Below are positions 1-5,642 of a stretch of 5,846 nucleotides of DNA, one piece after another. The translations under genes were made by a program, and so were the position numbers. Under the pieces are notes generated by a model that was given only the letters and a program-made list of their open reading frames with translations, searched no databases and was not told the DNA's origin. Origin of the DNA: Marinovum sp. (GTDB taxonomy: Bacteria > Pseudomonadota > Alphaproteobacteria > Rhodobacterales > Rhodobacteraceae); NCBI GenBank assembly GCA_002684375.1, contig NYVC01000080.1, forward strand, positions 4,796 to 10,641, written 5' to 3'. Within the stretch, counting starts at the first letter, position 1, and the number at the start of each line of letters is the position of its first letter.

Positions 1-222
1 CTGCGGTTCATGGACAGCTTTAATATCTATACCGAGATATTCGTCCTGACCGGTGGTGGGCCTGGAAATTCAACGACCCTGCTATCGATCGATCTGGTGA
101 AAATCGCCCTTGGTCAGTTTGACTTGGGTCCTGCTGCGGCGATGTCGTTGATTTACTTTGCAATCACGCTTCTGATTTCTTGGTTGTTCTACACGCTGAT
201 GACAAAGGATGATCTCAAATGA
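1..222 (+). CDS. glpP: Glycerol-type ABC transporter permease GlpP, 3' end (partial)
   Basis: This is the last 73 codons of an inner-membrane permease of the MalF/UgpA-like (binding-protein-dependent) family. The reading frame is open from base 1, so the gene begins outside the window; the ATG at 10 is internal. The stretch around the TGGGPGNSTT motif, followed by LSIDLVKIALGQFDLGPAAA, matches what I recall of glycerol permease GlpP from the rhizobial/roseobacter glpSTPQUV systems. The general TGGGPGNST motif is shared by many sugar permeases. One hydrophobic segment lies near the C-terminus (about residues 48-66 of the visible part), followed by a short charged cytoplasmic tail ending DDLK. 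The stop codon overlaps the glpQ start as ATGA, which indicates translational coupling and a 1:1 permease heterodimer. The family is near-certain; glycerol as substrate is inferred from similarity and from the DUF2160 neighbour. Confidence 0.85.
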   Translation: MRFMDSFNIYTEIFVLTGGGPGNSTTLLSIDLVKIALGQFDLGPAAAMSLIYFAITLLISWLFYTLMTKDDLK

Positions 223-1031
223 CCCAGCCAAAAATGCGCATGAGCATTCTGATCCCGATCCTTTATACGCTGTTTCTCATGCTGCCGATCTATTGGCTTG
301 TGGCGATGAGTTTCAAGACCACTGGCGAAATTCTATCGGGGTTTTCCCTGTTTCCACAGACTTGGACCTTCGATAACTACCGGGTGATTTTCACTGACCC
401 CACATGGTATTGGGGGTATATCAACTCGATTATCTATGTGTCTCTTAATACGGTGATTTCGGTAACAGTGGCGCTGCCTGCGGCCTATGCGTTCTCGCGG
501 TATAGTTTTTTGGGCGACAAACACCTGTTCTTTTGGCTGCTGACCAATCGGATGGCACCGGCCGCGGTGTTCGCGCTCCCGTTCTTTCAGTTGTATTCAG
601 CGGTTGAGTTGTTTGATACGCATCTGGCCGTGGCGCTGGCCCATTGTCTGTTCAATATTCCGCTCGCGGTTTGGATTCTTGAAGGTTTTATGGGCGGTGT
701 GCCAAAGGAACTGGACGAGACCGCCGCGGTTGACGGCTATAGTTTTCCACGCTTTTTCGTGACGATCTTTCTGCCGTCAATTAAGGCTGGTGTCGGGGTA
801 GCAGCATTCTTTTGTTTCATGTTTTCTTGGGTTGAGTTGCTTTTGGCCAAGACTCTGACGGCTGTGGCCGCCAAGCCGATTGCCGCGACAATGACAAAAA
901 CCGCCTCAAGCGCGGGCTATGAACTGGGGCTGCTGGCGGCGGCTGGAACGCTGACCATCATTCCGGGTGCGATCGTTATTTATTTCGTGCGTAACTATAT
1001 TGCCAAGGGCTTTGCCCTAGGGAGGGTATAA
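219..1031 (+). CDS. glpQ: Glycerol-type ABC transporter permease GlpQ
   Basis: This is a complete 270-residue inner-membrane permease of the MalG-type family, the usual length. Six hydrophobic segments are visible, at roughly residues 9-31, 71-93, 104-126, 134-156, 188-210 and 235-257. The cytoplasmic EAA loop that docks on the ATPase subunit lies at about 161-187: ELDETAAVDG, then an I-x-LP ending. Together with GlpP it would form the membrane channel of a glycerol importer; the ATPases (GlpS, GlpT) would be encoded upstream, outside the window. The start is the ATG inside the ATGA overlap with glpP, and the stop overlaps the next gene as TAATG, so all three are one coupled operon. Permease identity is firm. 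Glycerol specificity is inferred from the operon form; a polyol or sugar substrate is the alternative. Confidence 0.9.
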   Translation: MTQPKMRMSILIPILYTLFLMLPIYWLVAMSFKTTGEILSGFSLFPQTWTFDNYRVIFTDPTWYWGYINSIIYVSLNTVISVTVALPAAYAFSRYSFLGDKHLFFWLLTNRMAPAAVFALPFFQLYSAVELFDTHLAVALAHCLFNIPLAVWILEGFMGGVPKELDETAAVDGYSFPRFFVTIFLPSIKAGVGVAAFFCFMFSWVELLLAKTLTAVAAKPIAATMTKTASSAGYELGLLAAAGTLTIIPGAIVIYFVRNYIAKGFALGRV

Positions 1032-1309
1032 TGCTGAGTTGGATGGCATGGACCTGGCCGACCGCGCTGGTGTTTGTCGGGATCTTCAGCGCGATTGCGG
1101 TGTTGGTTGTGATCGAAATACGCAGCCCTGGCGGAGCGGAGCGCAGGGGTATTCTGGGTCTGACAACCACGCGGGGTGATCGGTTGTTTATCGCGCTTTT
1201 GGGCAGTGTATATATTTTTCTGGCTTGGCTTGGATTGATGGGAATGCCGCTTTGGTCGCCTTTGGCCCTGAGTTTACTCTGGGCGGTGTTTTGTTTTCGC
1301 AAGGTATGA
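1031..1309 (+). CDS. glpU: DUF2160 small membrane protein of the glycerol ABC transporter operon (GlpU-like)
   Basis: This 92-residue integral membrane protein has three hydrophobic segments, at about residues 10-29, 51-70 and 74-89. The N-terminal SWMAWTWPTA motif and the central TTRGDRLFI...AWLGL block are, as I recall them, hallmarks of the DUF2160 family found after the glycerol permeases of rhizobia and roseobacters. Its molecular role is not established; an accessory membrane subunit of the transporter is the natural guess. A GGAGGG Shine-Dalgarno lies at 1021-1026, only 4 bases from the ATG, and the start overlaps the glpQ stop (TAATG). In the usual operon the substrate-binding protein glpV comes next. 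Here a regulator follows instead. The symbol glpU is from memory of the rhizobial naming. Confidence 0.85.
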   Translation: MLSWMAWTWPTALVFVGIFSAIAVLVVIEIRSPGGAERRGILGLTTTRGDRLFIALLGSVYIFLAWLGLMGMPLWSPLALSLLWAVFCFRKV

Positions 1310-1337
1310 AGCTTGACCGAAGTCTGACAAAAACTGC

Positions 1338-1366
1338 TTGGTGGAACGAAGTTTTTAGTATTTAAT
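1338..1366 (+). promoter_or_regulatory. Candidate sigma-70-type promoter for the blaI-M56 pair
   Basis: TTGGTG (1338-1343) and TTTAAT (1361-1366) are separated by exactly 17 bases, in the AT-rich stretch of the 101-base spacer between the glp operon and the BlaI-type gene. The -35 keeps the TTG core and the -10 is AT-rich but imperfect. Transcription would start near 1373, leaving a leader of about 38 bases. I see no clear TACA-N-TGTA style BlaI/MecI operator here, so autoregulation cannot be read directly from the sequence. This rests only on motif and position. Confidence 0.35.
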
Positions 1367-1410
1367 TTCATCAAGCGGTCAGAAGCGCCGCAAAATTACA
1401 GGACGACCCG

Positions 1411-1806
1411 ATGCGACAGAAAAAGAAAAGTGAATTTCTGACGGAAGTAGAATTGGAATTCATGACCGTGCTGTGGCAAATCGGTCGGGGCACCGTGCGG
1501 GATTTGATCGCCAAACTCGCTGCAGATCGAAACCTAGCCTATACGTCGGTTGCAACGATTATGCGTATCTTGGAACAAAAAAACTTTGTCACCAGCGTCA
1601 AAGAGGGAAAGACATTTGTCTACACTCCGGTTCTGGCCAAGGATGCCTATCAATCGCGGTCGTTAAAAGACCTGTCTGCAAAACTATTTGACGACACGCC
1701 GGCCTCTTTGGTGGCGCGTCTGGTGGATGATGACGGATTGTCGGAAGAGGCTTTAGAGGAAATTCGAGCACTTCTTGATAGGAGGTTAAAGAATGACCCT
1801 GACTAA
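1411..1806 (+). CDS. BlaI/MecI/CopY-family transcriptional repressor
   Basis: This 131-residue cytoplasmic DNA-binding protein is of usual length for the family (about 120-135). The N-terminal winged helix spans residues 10-75: an LTEVELEFM helix, then helix-turn-helix with the recognition helix around AYTSVATIMRILEQ (43-56) and the wing at about 60-72 (VTSVKEGKTFVYTP). The C-terminal part (78-128) is the helical dimerisation arm. Known family members bind dyads as dimers and are inactivated when the partner BlaR1/MecR1 protease triggers cleavage within this arm. By my remembered alignment, the staphylococcal Asn-Phe cleavage pair (101-102) corresponds here to Arg103-Leu104, so the cut site is not conserved. 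AGGAC (1400-1404) precedes the ATG by 6 bases. The 3' end overlaps the M56 protease start by 14 bases. The regulated target is unknown; nothing suggests beta-lactamase. Confidence 0.9.
   Translation: MRQKKKSEFLTEVELEFMTVLWQIGRGTVRDLIAKLAADRNLAYTSVATIMRILEQKNFVTSVKEGKTFVYTPVLAKDAYQSRSLKDLSAKLFDDTPASLVARLVDDDGLSEEALEEIRALLDRRLKNDPD
1780..1785 (+). promoter_or_regulatory. Strong Shine-Dalgarno for the M56 protease, inside the repressor gene
   Basis: AGGAGG lies 7 bases before the ATG at 1793 and within the last codons of the repressor gene. It fixes the protease start at 1793 and shows the two proteins are made from one coupled message. Confidence 0.8.
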
Positions 1807-2923
1807 TTACTTACTCAACGCTTATATCGACGCAAATATTTTATTGATCTTTGCCTTTGGTGTCTGGGCGCTGGCGCGTTTCATTTTGGGTCGATTTGGA
1901 TTTTCACAGGCCTTTGGCTTGCAACTGAAACTGTTGAACGGGGTGTTTTTGGCGGTTGCCGTCAGTCCGTTTTTTTGCCTTGCGTTTGATCTGTTGATTG
2001 AGACGGGGACCGTGTCGCAATCCTATGCGGTGAGCCTGTCTGATATCGTCTTGGCGCAGTATCTCAACGGTGGTTTTGCTATGCAACCCTCGCAATTGGA
2101 ATATTTGCTCGGTATACGCAGTGAAATGATGACGGCGCTGGTCGGCTTTAATACGTTGGGCGCGATGTTTGTGGCGGCCTGCGTTGCCATTGGATTTAGC
2201 GTGGGGCTGTTCAGAATTTTACGCAGCATGATGGCGCTGAACAATATCATCGGCCGCAGCTATGAATGGCGGCAGTTTGGCAATTTGCATTTACGCCTGT
2301 CAGACACCAACCATGTGCCGTTTTCGACCCGCAGTTTGCGCCGTCGCTATATTGTTCTGCCCTCGGCGATGTTGGGCCAGAGTGATGATTTAAAGATGGC
2401 TTTGGCGCATGAATTCCAGCATCTGCGACAAGGCGACGTCGAATGGGAAATTGCGCTTGAGGCGCTGCGACCACTATTTTTCTGGAACCCGGTGTTTATT
2501 TTCTGGAAACGGCAAGTGGACCAACTGCGCGAATTGTCCTGCGATCAACAGGTGTTGGCGCGCAACAACTATGACGTAAAAGCCTATTGTGAGTGTCTTT
2601 TCAGGGTCTGCCGCAACAGCCTGCGGCAAGATTCGCGACAATTGGTTTTGATCTCTTCTGTGCCGTTTGCGCAGATCGACAAGTCCCTTCTTGGGGTCAA
2701 CTCTGCCGCGTTTCTAAGGCGCCGTATGACGTCGGTTTTTGATGCGAAAAAAGTGCCGCAAGGCAGAGGTCTCTCGGGCGTTCTGAGTGTCTTTCTCATG
2801 GGGCTTGTGATCTCGATTTCGGTGGCAATGACGAACCAAGGCGACTGGAGCCAAGACCGGTTGATGTTGTCGGCGATCGTCAACCTTGAGCGTTTGCATG
2901 GGCCGACGCATTTTGGCGGCTAA
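1793..2923 (+). CDS. M56-family (BlaR1/MecR1-type) membrane metalloprotease without a sensor domain
   Basis: This 376-residue membrane zinc protease is paired with the BlaI-type repressor. The HExxH zinc motif is HEFQH at residues 206-210 (2408-2422). The third ligand is probably Glu247 in the ExxCD motif (E247, C250, D251). The M56-typical FFWNPV segment sits between them at 229-234. Hydrophobic segments at about 10-33, 46-67, 118-140 and 327-346 give the BlaR1 topology, with the protease domain in the cytoplasm between the third and fourth segments. BlaR1 itself is near 590-600 residues because a periplasmic penicillin-binding sensor follows the last segment. Here only about 30 residues follow, so beta-lactam sensing is very unlikely. 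The signal could be sensed by the roughly 50-residue loop at 68-117, by the short tail, or by an unseen partner. The start is set by the AGGAGG at 1780-1785. Confidence 0.9.
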   Translation: MTLTNYLLNAYIDANILLIFAFGVWALARFILGRFGFSQAFGLQLKLLNGVFLAVAVSPFFCLAFDLLIETGTVSQSYAVSLSDIVLAQYLNGGFAMQPSQLEYLLGIRSEMMTALVGFNTLGAMFVAACVAIGFSVGLFRILRSMMALNNIIGRSYEWRQFGNLHLRLSDTNHVPFSTRSLRRRYIVLPSAMLGQSDDLKMALAHEFQHLRQGDVEWEIALEALRPLFFWNPVFIFWKRQVDQLRELSCDQQVLARNNYDVKAYCECLFRVCRNSLRQDSRQLVLISSVPFAQIDKSLLGVNSAAFLRRRMTSVFDAKKVPQGRGLSGVLSVFLMGLVISISVAMTNQGDWSQDRLMLSAIVNLERLHGPTHFGG

Positions 2924-2998
2924 AGCCTCGAAATCGTGAAGACCCAGCGTTGAACATACAGGGGCTTGTGGCGGCCACCCTTTGCGGTATGACGCCGG

Positions 2999-4795
2999 TT
3001 AGGCGTTCAAAATATCTTTAATTTTTGTTGAATATATCTCACGTAATTGACCAACGATGACCCTGTCCTCAAGTTTGCATTTGTTGATTTCTTCTGAAAA
3101 ATCCACACTTTTGTAGGATGTGAGGTCTTGCGTGTTAAATCTGTTTGCTGCCGGTTCTTGACCCAGTGCCAGTTGCGACGAGACCGCGAGCAGCCAAGTT
3201 ATTGGTGCTAAGTTCGATATCTCTGAGGCAAGCTGTATGCAGTGTTCGTACTTTTCATCCAAAAAACATGCGAAGGCCGCATCTGATTTTCGTTTGTCAC
3301 TATTGATCTGACCCTGCGGCACGGGATCGATTTCCAATGCCATCAGCGTCAGTTCACAGCCCAGCGATACATCGGTGCCAGACTTCAGTAGCGCCTCGCC
3401 GTATTGTTGTAAGATACGCGGGTCGTTCGGGACCTGTTCATAGGCCCGTTTACCATGTTCGACCGCAAGCTTCATGTCGCCCATCGCACCGTGGACCGCG
3501 GATAAAAGGCGGTGGCATTCGAAATCATTAGGGTCCATTTTGATCGCTGTATTCACCAGTTCCATCGCGGTGGGAAACAACTCGTCTGAGGGTGTGTCAG
3601 AAAACCCACGCGCCATCGCCTGACCAAGTGTGCACGCCTTCCAGGCGTAGGCTTGGGCGTTTTGTGGGTCGGATTTAATCGCGGCTTCAAACATCAAGAG
3701 CGCCTCGGCGTTTGCGGCGCGCTCAAATTGGTGATGTAACTCTTTTCCCCGCAGCAAAAATTCGTAAGAATTCATATTTTCTGTTGGTTTGCGTTTTGCC
3801 CGCTCGAGGCTTGAGACTTCAATTTCTCCCAGGATTTGATTTACAACAGAGCGGACGATTTCATCTTGCACCTCGAAAATATCATCCAGCACTCGGTCAA
3901 ACCGCTTGCTCCAAAGAATTTCGCTGTTTTGCGCTGCCGACAAGGTGATCGAGACACGGACTTTTTTGCCTGCGGATCGCACGCTGCCATTGATCATATA
4001 GTCGACGTTAAATTGCTGGATCAGCTGCTCTATATCTGCGCCGCTTGCGCCAAAATTAATGCTCGATTGCCGCGAGATTACCGACAGCTGACGTACCATG
4101 GCAAGTTCAGTGGTTACGTCTTCAAAGATCCCATCGGTCAAAAAGGAACTGTCTTCATTTTTATTCAGATTGTCGAAAGGCAAAATGGCAAGGCAGGGTT
4201 TGGTCTGAGAGGTGATTTCTGGATTTGTGGCCGCAGTGTCAACGCGGGCAGCGGGTTGACTGCCGGCATTAGTTTCGACCGTGAACACTTCAAAGTCTGA
4301 GGCAATGTTCTTTAGGGTTCGGGTTCCGGCTGCTTTGGTGATCGAAGCCAGCTGTGTGCTGACCTGCTCACTGACTGTACGGGAAACCAGAATTTGGCCG
4401 GGGTTGCATTGGCTTTCCAAGCGTGCTGCGATATTGACGCCATTGCCATATATATTGTCTTGTTCGACAATAACATCGCCGCTGTGGATTCCCACCCGCC
4501 ATTCCAGCGCAATAAATGGATCTGCGTCAGGTGCGGTTTTATTGCGGTCATAGAGCGCGTTTTGAAAGTTTACGGCTGCGTTTACACAGTTTATCGGTCC
4601 TGCGAACTCGGCAAGAACCGAATCTCCTGCTGTGTGAAAAATCCGGCCACCCTGCTCGTGAATCACCGCGTCTATGATGTTCCGGCAGGTTTTCAGGCTG
4701 TCTAAAGTGCCTTCCTCATCTTCGCGCATATGTTTGCTAAAGCCAACGCAATCGGTTGCCAGAATGCATGCAAACTTTCTTTTTATATCACTCAT
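2999..4795 (-). CDS. Class III adenylate/guanylate cyclase with TolB-like and TPR domains
   Basis: The protein has 598 residues from the ATG at 4795. Residues 6-171 are a class III cyclase domain. Metal-binding Asp15 (ATDCVGFS) and Asp58 (TAGDSVLAEF) are present, as are transition-state Asn121 and Arg125 (VNIAAR). The two purine-selecting positions, normally Lys and Asp in adenylate cyclases, read His54 and Asn114. Residues about 198-326 are a TolB N-terminal/FlgO-like domain beginning CLAILPFDNLN, and about 343-480 hold TPR-like helices (AIKSDPQN, AIKMDPND, EQVPNDP). There is no signal peptide or membrane segment, so it is cytosolic. It would make cAMP or cGMP, with the C-terminal part as a protein-interaction or sensing arm; the ligand is unknown. 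Start: a GTG at 4822 and an ATG at 4816 are also in frame but lack a Shine-Dalgarno. The ATG at 4795 has a GGG 7 bases upstream and gives the short lead-in normal for the family. It converges on the M56 gene and stands alone. Confidence 0.88.
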   Translation of the reverse strand: MSDIKRKFACILATDCVGFSKHMREDEEGTLDSLKTCRNIIDAVIHEQGGRIFHTAGDSVLAEFAGPINCVNAAVNFQNALYDRNKTAPDADPFIALEWRVGIHSGDVIVEQDNIYGNGVNIAARLESQCNPGQILVSRTVSEQVSTQLASITKAAGTRTLKNIASDFEVFTVETNAGSQPAARVDTAATNPEITSQTKPCLAILPFDNLNKNEDSSFLTDGIFEDVTTELAMVRQLSVISRQSSINFGASGADIEQLIQQFNVDYMINGSVRSAGKKVRVSITLSAAQNSEILWSKRFDRVLDDIFEVQDEIVRSVVNQILGEIEVSSLERAKRKPTENMNSYEFLLRGKELHHQFERAANAEALLMFEAAIKSDPQNAQAYAWKACTLGQAMARGFSDTPSDELFPTAMELVNTAIKMDPNDFECHRLLSAVHGAMGDMKLAVEHGKRAYEQVPNDPRILQQYGEALLKSGTDVSLGCELTLMALEIDPVPQGQINSDKRKSDAAFACFLDEKYEHCIQLASEISNLAPITWLLAVSSQLALGQEPAANRFNTQDLTSYKSVDFSEEINKCKLEDRVIVGQLREIYSTKIKDILNA

Positions 4796-4869
4796 GACGA
4801 TACCCAGATTGCCCATTTTCACGCAATTCTATTTAACAAATGGGCGCTGAGGAGCCTAGTTTTCATTCG

Positions 4870-4919
4870 ACAGTGCCACGCTGTCTTTAGTATTCCCAAA
4901 AGACGCGTAGGGACACTGT
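4870..4919. repeat. Long imperfect inverted repeat upstream of the cyclase gene
   Basis: The arms pair as ACAGTG/CACTGT (4870-4875 with 4914-4919), CC/GG, ACGC/GCGT (4878-4881 with 4905-4908) and GTCTTT/AAAGAC (4883-4888 with 4899-4904). That is 18 base pairs interrupted only by small bulges (T4882, A4909 and G4912-A4913), around a 10-base loop. Neither strand has a T-run after it, so it does not look like an intrinsic terminator. It lies about 75 bases before the cyclase ATG and could be an operator, a leader or promoter structure, or a relic of a small palindromic element. Confidence 0.65.
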
Positions 4920-4998
4920 GCTGACCATGCACTCACCGGCTGCGGTATACTTGAGACCGAGTAGATTGAGAGCACAATGTTTATTTATGGCAAAAGCT

Positions 4999-5011
4999 CA
5001 AGATCATCTTG
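4999..5011. repeat. Short perfect dyad CAAGATCATCTTG
   Basis: Six-base arms CAAGAT and ATCTTG surround a single central base in the non-coding interval. The size and symmetry resemble a dimeric regulator site, but at this length it may be chance. No promoter has been identified next to it. Confidence 0.3.
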
Positions 5012-5093
5012 GCATTTCAGAGACTATTTCTGGAGCTGAGGCTTCATCCCTAAAATCTGCCTGATGAGATATGTAATGCGCTAGGATGGGGTG

Positions 5094-5570
5094 TTACTTT
5101 CTAAAACTGTCGAGACTGACAACCTCAGCGGCAGGGGCTTTTTCTTCTGGGCCTTCAGGCAGTTCCAGCTTTCCTAACAGGCTGTCGTCCGGTCCGACAG
5201 GTTCTTCTGTCTCATCGTTTTGGTTTTCAAACTTCAGCCCAAATTCAACGGATGGATCCACAAAAGTCTTTAACGCTCCGTATGGAATGTAGAGCGGGGC
5301 AGGGGTGTCGCCGAAATTTAGCGTCACATAAAAGCCGTTCTCGGTCACATCCAACCCGTCATACCAATGTTGCATAACCACGGTCATTTCATTTGGGTAC
5401 CGCTCTGCAAGCCAACTGGGGATCTCAACTTCTGGATGCTCTGTGTCGAAAGTGATGAAAAAATGGTGGTCCCCTGGCAGGCCATTGTCTTGGACACCAT
5501 GCAACACCTGTTTGATCAGGTCGCGCATGGCCTGGTGCATCAGGTTGCCATAATCAATGCTCTCGCTCAT
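5094..5570 (-). CDS. sspB: ClpXP adaptor SspB (alphaproteobacterial type)
   Basis: The protein has 158 residues and is cytosolic. SspB binds ssrA-tagged peptides and other substrates and tethers them to the ClpX unfoldase, speeding degradation by ClpXP. The N-terminal substrate-binding fold covers about residues 1-110: an opening IDYGNLMHQAMRDLIKQVL helix, a GDHHFFITFDT strand, PEVEIPSWLAERYP and the YIPYGALKTFVDP block, all recognisable as the alphaproteobacterial branch. An acidic, Pro- and Glu-rich linker follows (about 114-147). The C-terminus ends VVSLDSFRK, the short tail that docks on the ClpX zinc-binding domain. The ATG at 5570 is preceded by TGGGATCA, placing a GGGA close to the start. 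That sequence is also one arm of an inverted repeat, which may affect expression. The upstream gene is a transporter on the same strand with a terminator candidate between, so sspB is probably transcribed on its own. Confidence 0.93.
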   Translation of the reverse strand: MSESIDYGNLMHQAMRDLIKQVLHGVQDNGLPGDHHFFITFDTEHPEVEIPSWLAERYPNEMTVVMQHWYDGLDVTENGFYVTLNFGDTPAPLYIPYGALKTFVDPSVEFGLKFENQNDETEEPVGPDDSLLGKLELPEGPEEKAPAAEVVSLDSFRK

Positions 5571-5572
5571 TT

Positions 5573-5600
5573 TGATCCCATTTCAGTTTCTTTGGGATCA
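5573..5600. promoter_or_regulatory. 8-bp perfect inverted repeat over the sspB start region
   Basis: TGATCCCA (5573-5580) and TGGGATCA (5593-5600) are exact reverse complements separated by 12 bases. On the minus strand, the arm next to the gene contains the GGGA Shine-Dalgarno and ends 2 bases before the ATG. The far arm overlaps a TATGAT -10-like box (5597-5602). If transcription starts upstream of the repeat, the message would fold and hide the ribosome site. If TATGAT is the -10, the repeat is instead an operator-like dyad across the promoter and start site. Confidence 0.6.
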
Positions 5601-5602
5601 TA
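5597..5602 (-). promoter_or_regulatory. Candidate -10 box for sspB
   Basis: TATGAT on the minus strand differs from TATAAT at one base and would start transcription near 5590, giving a leader of about 20 bases. The -35 region is a T-rich stretch with no good TTGACA match at 16-18 bases spacing, so the call is tentative. Confidence 0.3.
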
Positions 5603-5613
5603 CGGCATTCGTT

Positions 5614-5637
5614 AAAAAACAAAAGCCCAGATGGTGC
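5614..5637 (-). terminator. Candidate intrinsic terminator of the upstream transporter gene
   Basis: Read on the minus strand, GC-A-CC, loop ATCT, then GGGC forms a short G/C stem with one bulged A. It is followed directly by TTTTGTTTTTT, and it lies 5 bases after the stop codon of the transporter. The T-tract is strong but the stem is short. Confidence 0.45.
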
Positions 5638-5642
5638 AAATT

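Larger units (their letters stand above)
4796..5093. other. Non-coding interval between sspB and the cyclase gene
   Basis: This stretch of roughly 300 bases lies downstream of sspB and upstream of the cyclase gene, both on the minus strand. I find no convincing gene; the longest short frames (about 20-25 codons near 4979-5064, plus strand) have no Shine-Dalgarno. It contains a long imperfect inverted repeat (4870-4919) and a 13-base dyad (4999-5011). A TAGAAT on the minus strand (4826-4831) could be a -10 box for the cyclase gene, and a start there would leave the GTG at 4822 untranslated. However, no acceptable -35 sits at 16-18 bases, so I do not call a promoter. No T-tailed terminator for sspB is evident. 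Confidence 0.6.

Noticed and set aside
976..1374. A 132-codon open frame on the minus strand across glpQ's end and the DUF2160 gene
   Set aside because: It is antisense to two well-recognised coupled genes and has no family resemblance or Shine-Dalgarno context; it is a shadow frame.
1311..1380. TGACCG and CGGTCA arms on either side of the spacer before the BlaI-type gene, considered as an operator or hairpin
   Set aside because: The arms are six bases long and about 60 bases apart, easily expected by chance, and do not resemble the known BlaI/MecI half-sites.
2991..3007. ACGCC-GGTTA-GGCGT stem between the convergent M56 and cyclase genes, considered as a shared terminator
   Set aside because: It has only five base pairs (six with a G-T), overlaps the cyclase stop codon and has no T-run immediately after it on either strand.
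3836..4705. Plus-strand open frames of 90-154 codons inside the cyclase gene
   Set aside because: They overlap the conserved cyclase and TolB-like domains on the opposite strand and look like shadows of them.
4859..4880. A TGGCAC on the minus strand upstream of the cyclase gene, considered as a sigma-54 -24 element
   Set aside because: No TTGC-type -12 element follows at the required spacing.
4987..5064. A 25-codon plus-strand frame beginning MAKAQDHLGI
   Set aside because: The composition is protein-like, but there is no Shine-Dalgarno at a proper distance, no promoter and no family match; it is too short to support.
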